A stretch of 64,000 nt of DNA from contig JASANG010000524.1 in NCBI GenBank assembly GCA_030248215.1, forward strand, positions 1 through 64,000, written 5' to 3'. Origin of the DNA: Enoplolaimus lenunculus. Lineage: Eukaryota > Nematoda > Enoplea > Enoplida > Thoracostomopsidae. This document shows positions 33,040-43,925 of the stretch, piece by piece; the stretch's first letter is position 1; each line of letters opens with the position of its first letter. Under the pieces are notes generated by a model that ran no database searches, was not told the DNA's origin, and worked only from the letters and a program-made list of their open reading frames with translations. A program made the position numbers and the translations under genes.

Positions 33040-33655
33040 TAAAAGCATAGACTAACCTGATTTAAGTTTAAGCTAATCCAGCAGCGTTAAACTAACTTTC
33101 CGGATTAAGTAACTATACTAAAAGGCACGTTTACGCTTAAATTCATTTAAAATCTAAAGTAATTTTGTTTAAGCTAAGCTTTCAATGAAACCTTACAGAT
33201 ACATATTATTGCTGGGATGCATTTGTTACTTAAACCAAAAATGAGTCTACCTTAAACTCGCGTTAAGCCCCATTTACAGATGCAAGTTTTTGCAGCGAGA
33301 ACTCGCAACTGCAACTTACACGAAATACTTGCAGCAGCAAGTATTTTCAAAGGAATATTCCGATGTACCAATCAAACTGCAGGTGCAAGAAATTCACGCG
33401 ACTTGCAACTGCGTTCACAGGTGCGAATTAAATTCAATAGCATGAATTCCAGTAAATTATTTGCAGCTACAAGAACTTCAAAGCTACTTTATGACCAAAC
33501 TGGCACGTGTGAATGGGGCTTTAAACTTAAAATAGTTCAGTCCAAGTTAAACTTACAAATTTAGTCTTAGTTAGTCTATCGAGCCATTTAAATTTTACTT
33601 AAAGTAATATTCAAGTTTAGTTAAACTGATTTACGTTTATGTTTTTAAAAGAGTA
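33040..33655. mobile_element. CTCTAAA-ended MITE (family E), with nested MITE
   Basis: It opens CTCTAAAAGCATAGAC and shares AAGCTAATCCAGCAGCGTTA, GGCACGTTTACGCTTAAA and TTGTTACTTAAACCAAAA with copies at 43560 and 51975. The body is interrupted by a separate inverted-repeat element (33267-33519). The right end is TTTTTAAAAGAG. Confidence 0.7.
33267..33519. mobile_element. GCCCCATT-ended MITE nested in family E
   Basis: Inverted ends GCCCCATTTACA and TGTGAATGGGGC lie 253 bp apart. The other two family E copies lack this stretch, so they show the uninserted state. The interior repeats TTGCAGC/GCAACTGCAACTT words. A short TTAA/TTTAA sequence flanks it; the exact target length is unclear. Confidence 0.75.
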
Positions 33656-34039
33656 CAAGATTGGTAAACGATACACCATATATATAATTTTTCGGAATTA
33701 AAATTTCAGAAATAAATGAGGAAAAATTGTTGAAATTTAGCTTGGGGATCTCACACACGTTCCTCCACATTGAAATATTAAGGCTTAAGATTAGACTCCA
33801 GCTTAGGTGAAGGCAAACCAAAGTTTTAGGTTTTGGCTTAGGCAAAACTTTGCTGAGGGGAAACCTAAGCCTATGGCTAAGCCTGAGCCTATTTTCGGTT
33901 CCGTACGAAATCAGGGGTGAAGCAAAATTAGGCAGTCAAAAAGCTGTTACGTTTGTTAATAGTATCAGTAAATTGCAAATTGCCTTTGGGTTGCGCAAAA
34001 AAATTAACCATTTTTGCAATCGTTTCATGTATAGCATAA

Positions 34040-34072
34040 ATAAACAAATAAATAAACAAATAAATAAATAAT
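34040..34072 (+). repeat. AAAT-type microsatellite
   Basis: A run of AAATAAAC and AAATAAAT words. Confidence 0.85.
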
Positions 34073-35056
34073 AGATATTTAAGATAGAAAACGGCACAAG
34101 CATCGTTTTATTCTTTGAAATGTTCCACCAATAAAGTTGGGTTTGAAAAATAGATAGCAGTGCAATATTGAAATAGTGTTGAAATCCAATTTCCCTCTTC
34201 TGGCACTTTTCTAAATCCTACTTAGCAATGGTTGCGTCAATTTTCCACAAGGCGGCAAACGATACAATGGATCACGTTATGATGGGCGTTCCAACCTCAT
34301 CATCGCCAGAATTTTAGTTCAGTAAGTAGGCACATTGATACGTACATATATATATGCTTATTTAGCGCATTTAAAAGATGAAATTAAGCCTTTTTCTAGC
34401 TACAGGTTCTTGTCGCCACATGAATTTCATCCTACGCTGTTTACAGTTCAAAACAATCTTCTAAATACGTTGGCGAAATGGACATCCCACACAAATTTAA
34501 AATATATACACAAATTTGAATTTTGATATTTAAACGGCAACATCTGATGTAGCAATTATTGACGAACGTTAAAGTATATTTATTGGGTTCAATTTTGTCA
34601 AAAATGTAAACAAAACCTAACTGCTGCTGTTGGCAATATTTTGACTCGAGAATTAATACCGGTTTCGTTGCTGTGTTGCAATTTTAGGCCAAAATTTAAA
34701 CTTAAACGAATCTTTTTTCTGCGGGAAGTTTTTGTATTTCAAAAATTTTGACTTCTTAAATTTTGAGTTTTTTCGTGTTTCACGCCGGTAACAACCAGTT
34801 TTCGCACGATTAATATTTTGAAGTTCAACTGAGATCTAGTTTGCTGCTTGGACTCGAACCTTAGCGTTTCGGATAGGAGGCGCTTACGATCACCGCCTTT
34901 TTCATTTATAGCAGGGTGATGCTTGATCCCAAGTGGGCTTTTACGTCTTGTGGAAATTTTGTACTGCACAAATACGTGCAGTTCCACGGCCATATCTCCC
35001 AGTGCCCTGCATAACTTGCAATAATTGCTAAACACTATGCATTATGCATTTATTGT
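34073..35056. other. Intergenic, one B-box-like motif, no gene
   Basis: On the - strand near 34870 the exact B-box consensus GGTTCGAGTCC occurs, but with no A box or cloverleaf pairing at the right distance. An open frame of 98 codons (34739-35035, -) overlaps it. It may be a decayed SINE. Confidence 0.4.
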
Positions 35057-35702
35057 GTCTCCACCAAAGGCGTATCCGGGGGGATTGTGGGTATGCATCC
35101 CACCATCGGTTGCCAAGTATAAATTTTTTAAGGGTTAAAACCAACGTAGGCTATAAGCCACTTACGGCGATTTTTGAAAATACGGGAAAGAGAACATAAA
35201 ACCTCTTCGTCCTATATATGCATACTGTAGTGACCCGAATAAGAGGGTGTGGGGTAATAAAATGGGGGTCCCCCATTTTGAGTCCCAATCAATAAGAGTC
35301 CGTACCCCTAATAAGAGTCCGCAAGCGGATAGAGTCCGTAAATCTTAATTAGAGTCCATGAAGGTCAGTTTTATTAATTGTAGTGCATAAATTACTCCAG
35401 GACCAAATAAGATTGAGTTCGAATCTTGAAAGTGTATTAAATTTTGAAAGTACATTCCTAAGTATAACCTTGCATAATCGCTCAAGCATTGACGCAAGAC
35501 AAAAATGTTTAATTCAATGGATAACGACGAGTAGCGGAGCGTGGGTTAAAAATAAACAACAGTCCGTGACCAAATAACAAGGGGGGTACCCTCTGGTGAG
35601 GCTAAATACATATCAGTCCTCCCTATGAAGGTGTGCCAGAACTTAACATTTTCCACTTGTGCATCCCCACCTGGAATTTCTGGATCTACCACTGGTCTAC
35701 GC
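35057..35702. mobile_element. Diverged hAT-type MITE with family T MITE inserted
   Basis: The outer element is 35065-35694, from CAAAGGCGTATCCGGGGGG to CTGGATCTACCACTG. Flanking octamers GTCTCCAC and GTCTACGC match at six of eight bases. Inside, a family T MITE starts CTGTAGTGACCCGAATAAGA after TA at 35225 and fades out by about 35626. Confidence 0.75.
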
Positions 35703-35937
35703 AGCTTGCTGTTAGTTGATTAGAGTACCTAGGACGTTCGAGACAGCCAATTGGAATGCAAACTAATTTTGATTGAGGAACTGGGCAGTCATAACAACTA
35801 CTGGGACATGGCTGCGCTTGCTTGAACCTTGTTCCAAACAAAACATTACCCTAGTTTTGTATATTTTCGAATACGATGAACGCAACGTAGGCAATGCGAT
35901 TTTTGTTTGTAGTAAGTACTTCCAGTACTGTAGTGAC

Positions 35938-36458
35938 CCGAAAAGAGGGGAAGGACTGATATTTATTTGGCTCTCCAGAGGGTTCCCCCGCTTGTTATTC
36001 GGTTACGGACTGTTATTTATTTTTAACCCAAGCTCCGCCGTCTTTCCTTACTGATATATCCGGTACTGCAATTATCCGTTCAATTAAACGTTTATTTGTC
36101 TTGTGTCAATAGCTTGAGTGATAATAAAAGGATATACTTCGGAATGCGCTTTCAATATTTAAGTACGCTTTGAAGATTCGAACTTAAATTATTTGTTCCT
36201 GGAGTCATTTATGCGCTACAATTAGGGAGAATTGGCCTTTTTGGACTCTAATTAGGGTTTAGGGACTCTATCCGCTTACGGACTCTTATTAGGGATACGG
36301 ACTCCTATTGATTCGGACTCAAAATAGGGACCCCCCTCTTATTACTACCCCCTCTTATTCGGGTCAATACAGTATTAGGGATACGGACTCTTATTCATTC
36401 GGACCCAAAATAGGGACCCCCTCTTATTACCACCCCCCTCTTATTCGGGTCAATACAG
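35938..36458. mobile_element. Family T MITE with duplicated right end
   Basis: The full copy is 35938-36372, from CTGTAGTGACCCG to GGGTCAATACAG, flanked by TA. Directly after it, 36373-36458 repeats the last 85 or so bases, again ending GGGTCAATACAG and TA. Confidence 0.85.
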
Positions 36459-37167
36459 TAACGTAACACAATGAAACGTGCAAGGATGGTGATATACCGA
36501 ACATAAGTGGGCGGGCATAAACTTTGCCATTGGATGGTCTGAAAATTTCTGGCAGTTCGAGGATTTATGAAAAGGGCGCAGTTGTTCCCGAGTGTTCATG
36601 TGCACTAGTTTCAATTAGTTGGATGGTCCCAGTTACCAACTGGCGCAAACATCTGTTTGGGCCACGACATCGACATATTATACACTACGGTAAACTACGT
36701 TGAGAGATTATTATGTAACTTCCATGTTCCATCCAGTTTGTTTCGATGTTGTAACTTATAACAATACAAGATCCTCATTCCTCAGCCAAAAACTTTTCGA
36801 AAAAGTTGAAACAATTTCAAGTCACGCATTGCGCACAATAATAGGCGCTGCGGTGGTGAAAAATTTCAGACCATTCGGACTAATAAAGTAAATTTATAAA
36901 ATAAGTTCTTTGTATTTGCTATATACTTGAAATGTTGATTGGGGCTATGCACGCAAAAATGTTCAATTATAGCCAGAATTGAAATTCAGCAAAATTAATT
37001 TTTCTCCGTTGTCCACCACCGCTCCGCACCTGTGTGGACGATGCATAATGCGCAAATGTCAACTTTTCTTTGCGGCCGCAAGCAAACTTGTTACAATGCT
37101 GTGCATTCAAATGACATATTTTTCTCAGCTTTTAGGGAAACATTATTATCTCTATTCTATTCCAAAG

Positions 37168-38838
37168 ATGATTTTTATACCATTCGATCTAAGCTTGAAT
37201 CGATTTAGCACGAAATTATGGCATATAGGTACAATTGTGCAATTGGCAATCATCACTCATAGCGTCACTGCGTGCAAAATAATGCAATCATATAAAAATA
37301 TGCGGTATGCAACCACTTTAAGCGATATTGCTAAGCAGGAATCGGTTAAAAATTCTGTTCAATGCTACTACGAATGCTGTTTAAAAGATCGTAAGTTTAT
37401 AATATTTTTTATAAATCTATATTAAAGCTGGAACGCCCAACATACGTAAAATTTGGACAGCGTTCCAGCATTTATTTACGTGCATTTAAGTTTGATACAA
37501 ACAACTGTGCAAATTAAATATACTATTCAATACAGTTGCACAAATGTGCACCGCTCATAATGCACTGGACGGACGGCTGGTATATTAAATCTTCAACATG
37601 AATGTTATTAAGCAAGTCTGGCTAACCACAGAACTCGGAAAAGTTAAGATATGCTATGTAAACTACTTCCTATATGCACAAATTAGGACGATATGTAGAA
37701 ATATAATAGTTAATTATATACCGTACTGTCAGACTTAGTTTACTCCTGCGCTGGAACACTGCCCTAAAGCACGTATGTGGGGCATTCCAGCTTTAATATA
37801 AAAATGTGCCGATTTTTAGCCATGTATAAATATGAACTGATGACAAAAATAGAAAAATAAGCTGTAGTTACACTTCTGCTGCGCCGTACGGTACCGTCCA
37901 TCACCGTCCGTCACCATACATTATCGTACGTGAGTAAATTCACATACAATGCTGCGCGGTGACATACGGTGTTGGACGGCGTAGAACTCGTCAAAAGTAT
38001 AGCGCCACTCTTAGCGTTGCAAATACTGTAACGTCGCTGACCAGTCACGTTTGTTCCTGTACCTTTCATAATAAACAAACTTTTGCTAATATCGTTTTGC
38101 TAAAGTAGCTAATCATTATTAAGTTCCGCGCATCACAAAAAATCATTTTAAAAAATGCTGTTTGAAACACGAGAATGTGCCTGAATAGCGTTTTTATTCA
38201 TTTTTTGCTGCAACGAATAATCGAACTCGAACTTCTTTTCGATCATAAATCGCATTATAATAGCCACTGCACCAAATACGACCTGTCGCTCGGCCCCGAG
38301 GGGGGCACTCAATATGATTCGAAAATATTTATAATTTCCAGGCTGTACCGCATTCACGCTATTCCGAACGGCAGTTTCACTTCAATGCATATACATCTAC
38401 GGCGATTCAAGTCCATCTGAACCGATAGTTGACGTCAACTTGGAGTCCGCTCCGGGGTACGTAACATACATTGTCAGCCGTCGGAAGCCGACCAGTAGCG
38501 TCCCACCAACAAGTGAACCACCTGGGTATCTTCAGAACAAGTACTTGAAGACGGCTGCATTAGATGAGATTCAACCAGCAGTGAACTCGACTGAAAAAAT
38601 CTTAGTTGAACTGAATGAACGTTCAGTGACCGAATCCATAAAATTTTCAGTTAAAACAATGTTGAGCGAAGGTTTTGCAGCAAAGCAACACGCAGCTGCG
38701 ACAGTTTCAACACAATTGTGGCCTGAATTGTCCCGTACAATTTTTCTCGCAATTGTGGTGCCATTGGTAGCGTTGTTTTTGGTGCTGCTGGTGTGTTCAT
38801 TTTGTCGTCGGCGACGTGATCGAAGTTCCAGCCGATAA
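37168..38838 (+). CDS. PAN/apple-like single-pass membrane protein
   Basis: Two exons, 37168-37390 and 38342-38838, join in phase 1 with good GT-AG sites to give 239 residues. A likely signal peptide (hydrophobic WHIGTIVQLAIITHSVTA) precedes the first cysteine. Across the splice junction the cysteine spacing C-x3-C-C-x4-C-x-AF with a later C (SVQCYYECCLKD, then RCTAF, then VSLQC) resembles PAN/apple modules, which bind proteins or glycans. A Ser/Thr/Pro linker follows, then a 20-residue membrane segment (TIFLAIVVPLVALFLVLLVC) and a short basic tail, RRRRDRSSSR. AATAAA at 39268 may be its poly(A) signal. The start is the nearest ATG before the signal-like segment; the frame is open further up, so an upstream exon is possible. 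The intron holds two repeats. PAN assignment is from pattern only. Confidence 0.65.
37420..37798. mobile_element. MITE in the PAN-gene intron, TA-flanked
   Basis: Inverted ends TATTAAAGCTGGAACGCCC and its near-complement GGGCATTCCAGCTTTAATA enclose 379 bp, with ACATACGT just inside both ends. Each end also folds on itself (GCTGGAACGC with GCGTTCCAGC). TA lies on both sides. Confidence 0.85.
37880..37997. repeat. Palindromic CCGTCACC repeat (family P), copy 1
   Basis: Left arm with CCGTCCGTCACCATAC and TATCGTACGTGAG mirrors the right arm with GCGGTGACATACGG and TTGGACGGCG, ending AAAGTATAGCGCCAC. It lies in the PAN-gene intron. Confidence 0.75.
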
Positions 38839-39300
38839 GAAATCGCGTCAAAAAGAAAACACTATTTTGAACGCTTTTTCGTGTTTAAAGCAGCATCTTT
38901 CACAACAAATTATTTAGCAAAGAAACTCTAAAATTGTTCGTTTGAACAGCAAAACGCTCTTAGTAAACGTTACAGTATTTCTCCAAAAGCTATTTCAACA
39001 TGTAAACACACTTGAAAAGTGTTTTGTATTTTTGACACGATTCCTATAAGCCCTTAATTTGCAACATTTCTGTAAAATTTGAATAGGTTTTCAAACTTGG
39101 TTCAACAAGTTGAAATATGCATAAAAGTTTTAAAAACGAACCATTTTCGGACAGCCATGTAGATTCAGTTGGATACATAAGAACTGAAACTTGATACGCA
39201 ACGCCGATTTAAATTTTAACTACGAATTTGCGAATGTGTCTAAAAACGAAATTAATTTTATTAAACAAATAAAAAATATTTGAACATGTGGCCCATGTTA

Positions 39301-39440
39301 AGGTGGCGCTATACTTCTGATTGCATTCGGCGCCCGCCGTCACCGTACGTCACCATACGGTGTTCTGCGTGAATATAAATTCATGTACGATACCGCCCGG
39401 TGACGAACGGCGCCGTGCGACAAGTATAGCGTAACCCTTG
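39301..39440. repeat. Palindromic CCGTCACC repeat (family P), copy 2
   Basis: Starts AAGGTGGCGCTATACTTC and ends GACAAGTATAGCGTAACCCT. Between are CCGTCACCGTACGTCACC and CGGTGACGAACGGCGCC arms, GC-rich against the local background. It lies between the PAN-like and Kv1 genes. Confidence 0.85.
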
Positions 39441-39697
39441 CTCTAAGCGGCAAACTATTTTATTGCGAAACTACATAATAATGTTAGCATAAACTGTAGA
39501 CTATTTTTTGCTTGGAGGCTAAGGCTTAGTTATAGGCTTATTCTTAAGCTGACGCTTACGGTTTACTAACCTCTTATCAATACAAATTGGCAACTGGGTC
39601 GTCATAAGCAGTAATCCTTGCTCAGTAAGGATCGACCTCGGTTGAAACAAATACAAACTGCCAGAATAACATTAATTTGACTAGAATACGTAAACCG

Positions 39698-39857
39698 GTC
39701 CCGTGGCCAAGGAAGAAAAGCCAGCGGAGCTTAGCCCCCGGTAAAACTTTGCCTCCCACAGAAAATTTTCAACCTTGCTTGCAAGTCAAAGAAAACTCTT
39801 TTATGCCCCTCCTAAAAATATTTTAACCCTCCCTAGCAAAGTGAGCTGGCTACGGGA
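39698..39857. mobile_element. GTCCCGTAGCCA-ended MITE (family C), copy 1
   Basis: Ends GTCCCGTGGCCAAGG and GAGCTGGCTACGGGAC are inverted repeats 160 bp apart. The interior has TTAGCCCCCGGTAAAACTTT and CCCCTCCTAAAAATATTTT, shared in reverse with 44358 and 49153. Confidence 0.75.
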
Positions 39858-39927
39858 CTGAAGTAACCATAATATATATCCCTAAATCTGTTGTGATCCC
39901 CCTTTTGTAAAAATACTCAGGCCGCAA

Positions 39928-42322
39928 CTAAGATGAGTCGCTCCTCAAATCTTCCCGAATATGTCCCCTTCGTTTACGCTCGCCTTCATCACCGCTGTCA
40001 TCTTGTTCAGACCCGCTTGCTTGCTCAGAGTCATCGAGCGCTTTCATATGAGCTAATCGAATTTCTTGCCGATAAAAATGTTTAAAATTCGCTACAATAA
40101 CAGGAACCGGAAGCGCAAGCACTAAGACTCCCATTACTGCGCAAGTTGCCCCCACACACTTGCCTAGTGCCCCCTTTGGTGTTATATCTCCATAACCCAC
40201 GGTTGTCATTGTCACAATTGCGTACCAAAATGCAGCTGGAATCGAGGTAAATTTACTGCCTGCAACGCCGTTTTCGGCAAAATAGACTGCGCTTGAAAAT
40301 AGCACCAGGCTGATAAGCAAGAAAAACACAAGCAGACCAAGCTCTTGAATTGAAGCGTGAAATGTTTTGCCAAGAATTTGAAGTCCTGTTGAATGCCGGG
40401 AGAGTTTGAAAATGCGGAATACTCGCACCAGACGAAGAACTCGAAGCACTGAGAGTGACATTGCGCCGCCGCCTCCTAAAAACATGGAGTAGACAATACG
40501 AAAAGAAATAGTGAGAGTCCCCGAAGTTTGTTGAGAGACAACAACAAAAAGGCACTTTTGCAGGCTTTAGAATCACTTTCTGAATTTTAGACGTCAAATG
40601 TTCTCGCAAACTACGCTCGCTCGCAAATATTTTTACTATTGAGGATGTTGTACATTTTCGAAATAAAATTTTGGCTCTATGAGTAACATTGTGACATGAT
40701 GTACATATAAAGTGCCTAAAGTTATTGAAAGTGCAAATCCACACAGTTCCAAGTTGATGGTCAAGTTTTGGTGTCGAGACAAGAGATTCTTGACTGCAAA
40801 GGGCCAATAATATTGTAAACTAAAGGCAAACCTTACAGCACTATTAACATTTTTGATTGGCTATTTAAATTAAATTTTGTTGTAATGCTTTTCCTAAGCA
40901 GGTCCATTTACCTTGAAAGGCAATATTAATGAAAAATGGAACAATTGCCGTAAAGTCAACTAAATTTAAAAACGATCGAGCAAATACGTATTTCGACGGA
41001 CTCGACGCAAATCGCGCAACGAATTCAACCGTAAACCACGATATACAAACGATTTCGATAACATAAAATGGATCGATCCAATCTGATTGGTTGTCGATGC
41101 CTACATCGACTACAGTAATCGCAGTCTGATTGATTGAATTGTCGCCGACAGCAATCGAGGTCGAATTGTAGTGGATAAAATTGCTGGGCCTAGCGATCGA
41201 TAATGGACTACTTAAATTTGATTGGGTGAAATAACGAACGATGTTGTGGTTTCTCGATTTTGATTGATCAGAAAATTGCGGTAGCGTTTCGAGGCAAAAT
41301 GTCACCGTCGAGAGGACAATGATGAATACTGAGAAAAATGCAATACACCGGGCAGCGCGTGAAGTATCAGGATGCTCCATAAGTTGCCAGACTCTCCGTT
41401 GGTACTTATTTGTGGGCAAAACGATCTCTTCTGGCTTACGGTAGCCCTCAGAATACCAAAATCGGTCCAACGTGGCGCTGCCAAGATCGAAAAATTTAAT
41501 TTCTTTAACAAATACATCGACTGGGACGTGTTCAGGGCGCCGTAGTCTGCCTCCGGTTTGATAGTAATGTAGAATAGCTTCGAAACACGAACGGGATCGG
41601 TCGAAAAAATATTCCTGGCTTGCTGAATTATAATAGCACTGTCTCCTGCTTGAGTCACCCAATAATGTTCCTGGAAATCGGTCTAGGGTCGCCCGGAAAG
41701 TTTGAAACCGGGACCCAGATACATTAATCGTTATCAGATCAAAAGGAAATGACGCCTCAAGCCGGGAATAGTCGCCATCGGTTTTATCGCCAACTCCACC
41801 GGCGACGGCCGAGGTCCCGGTCGGACTAATCAATCCAAGTCCAGAATCGGCCATCCTCTCAGCAGCAATCGCTCTGGCTGAAACCAAACCGACCGCGGTA
41901 GACTGATGGAAGTCGCTGGTTTTAGCAGACACTTTGGTAGAGCCAAAATCGTTGATATTATCGTAATTGGCGTTTCGAACGAAATTTGTTTCTATCTTGG
42001 CGTCCTGTTTGCTGCCAGCTGCTTGTGGTCCACCGTTGGTATACTGCAGCTGAATTGCGTCTGCACAAATCTGACTAGCATTACGCAGTAGCAGTTCAGT
42101 TGCAGTATCGTTTGGTGCGACACCAGCTGGCGTCCGTCTGCAGACATCCATTTTTGGGACGTCCAGACTGGTTTGACGGTACGCTCGGAAGCCGCGGCCC
42201 CCTCCACGGCCCTCAGTCTTGGGCCGAGCGTCGGAAATGGGGGTTTGGGGTCGAACAAATGCGCCTGTGACATCACCCAACATGCCTACGGTACTGTTGA
42301 GCGCGTTTGACATTGTAACCAT
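39928..42322 (-). CDS. Shaker/Kv1 family (KCNA-like): Shaker-type (Kv1) voltage-gated potassium channel subunit
   Basis: Forms tetrameric K+ channels in excitable membranes. Exons 42322-40912 and 40475-39928 join in phase 1: 652 residues. A long low-complexity N-terminus (1-190) precedes the T1 tetramerisation domain (about 194-290, with [19 protein letters not shown]). S1 is about 325-345, S2 about 419-437, S3 about 451-468. S4 (478-499) carries a full charge set, [19 protein letters not shown]. The filter TVGYGD is at 562-567 and S6 has the Kv1 PVP bend at 593-595. The S1-S2 loop has several NxS/T sites. Oddities: the S3-S4 linker is only about AFQGGGGA, far shorter than usual, and the C-terminus ends RSDSS with no ETDV-like PDZ motif. 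The start is MVTMSN; a TTATTTTTAG acceptor lies just upstream at about 42339, suggesting a 5' non-coding exon. Confidence 0.95.
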
Positions 42323-43559
42323 TGTTGCACTGTTGGATCTAAAAATAATGATAAGTCCTGGGTCTGTGTTTTCAAATGTGTGTAGCACCTGTCACCAGTT
42401 GGTTATAGGTCTTGTACTTTTGGAACCAGGACATGGCGAGGTTCAAATTTCAAGTGGATTGTTCGTCATTGACTTGTCCTACTTTCGCCAATTTCGAGTT
42501 TCGTAATTGCACGACATCGTCAGCTTGAAACCTGTCGCTAACTCATGACAGATGCTATACATGCTTGAGAAAATAGGGATGTTTGTCGTGCGGTGCCGTC
42601 CGTCACCGTACGTCACCTTGCAGTATCGTACGTGAGTTACTCACGTATGATACCGTATGGTGACAGACGGTGCCGGACGACACCGGACGGAGCCGCACGA
42701 CAAATATCGCACTACCCTAAGTATGACCCTCGCATTATTTCAAACTAAGATATGAAACAGAACTTGTGAGTTTAAAACCGGTGCCTGCAAAACTTGCTCA
42801 TTAAGCATACTTCATGCGCAAAGAGCTTAAAAGACACAACTACTTTTGTTTCGAGTCGACATGTTTCTTATGAGCGAACGTTGTCTCTCTCCTTTGATCA
42901 AATCATTGAAAATATTTTTCATTTTAGTCAATAATTCTCTGGATAAAAACACATTTAATTTCAGTCCTGCTAAATCTACTCACTGTCGTATGGGGGTGTG
43001 GTCCACCGATCGTTTGGACATCGAGCTTTTATATTCTACATCTGACAAACAACGATTACTTAGCCCTAATGCCGGTTCATTGTTGTTATCGTGGCTCGAC
43101 TCCAAAAATGCAAGCATAGCTAATCTATGTACAAAAGTGTAGCCTCACTAAACATCGCCACTTTCAAATTGTCTAAAACGGATCTCATGGACGATCCCCG
43201 CAGACGTGTTGGGGGACAGATTGTCTTTGAGAAAATTTTTTAGGAAGGTGGCCTAAGCGGACGAATGACCACGAATGGAATCTTCGGGGGGTGATTGTTC
43301 ATGAGATCCTCAAATAATTGTGACAATCGTGTTGCAAATTAACACGGCCCATGTATTGAACAGGGCCGGATCGTTTGTTTTCAAGGAGCTGCAAATATAG
43401 AAAATTTGTGTTCAAGAAACACAATTTCATTGAGGGATGATATAAATTATCACTTTATAACAGAATTCAAAATAATCAATTTATGTTTATAAGTAAAAAA
43501 AATTCTTGATGGCTCCCGTGCGTTGAAAAATTAGTATCCACAATTTTCAACGACAGGTA
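42323..43559. other. Upstream of Kv1; family P repeat and no other gene
   Basis: Besides the palindrome at 42568-42718 I see no supported exon. A 98-codon frame on the + strand (42846-43142) has internal acceptor-like sites but no family resemblance, so it stays uncalled. Confidence 0.4.
42568..42718. repeat. Palindromic CCGTCACC repeat (family P), copy 3, upstream of Kv1
   Basis: TTTGTCGTGCGGTGCCGTCC through GTATCGTACGTGAGT mirrors TCACGTATGATACCG through GACAAATATCGCACTACCCT. The centre is the near-perfect ACGTGAGTTACTCACGT. It ends about 245 bp before the Kv1 start codon. Confidence 0.88.
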
Positions 43560-43925
43560 CTCTAAAAGTTTAAACAAACTTGATTTATGCTTAAGCTAAT
43601 CCAGCAGCGTTAAACTAATTTCTAGATTACGTAAGTAACTAAACTAACAGGCATGCTTACGCTTAAAACTCATTTAAAATCTTACATGTTATCAGTTTAA
43701 ACTAAACTTAATCAGTTTTTAGATACATGTAATTACTGGGTTCAGAGTTGCACTTGTTACTTAAACCAAAAGTAAGTTTGACTTCAGCTCGTGTTAAAGT
43801 TAAAAATATGTTAGTTTAAGTAAAACCTAAAACTCTAGTTTAGTTAGTCCACGCAGCCACTTTAGATGTACCTAAACCAATAATCAAGGTTACTTAAGCT
43901 AGAGTATCCTTTCCTCCTACTTTGA
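43560..43925. mobile_element. CTCTAAA-ended MITE (family E), copy 2
   Basis: Opens CTCTAAAAGTTTAAAC and shares AAGCTAATCCAGCAGCGTTA and GTTACTTAAACCAAAAGTAA with the copies at 33040 and 51975. It lacks the GCCCCATT insertion. The right end is eroded. Confidence 0.7.

Noticed and set aside
34870-34925. tRNA gene on the - strand at a perfect B box
   Set aside because: No A box at the right spacing and no cloverleaf; at most a decayed SINE.
37168-38838. Assignment of the membrane protein to alpha/epsilon-sarcoglycan
   Set aside because: The membrane segment followed by Cys and Arg residues is similar, but the extracellular part has a PAN-like cysteine pattern and the cytoplasmic tail is far too short.
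42846-43142. 98-codon + strand frame between Kv1 and the next repeats
   Set aside because: It contains acceptor-like sites but resembles no family and has no identifiable partner exon.
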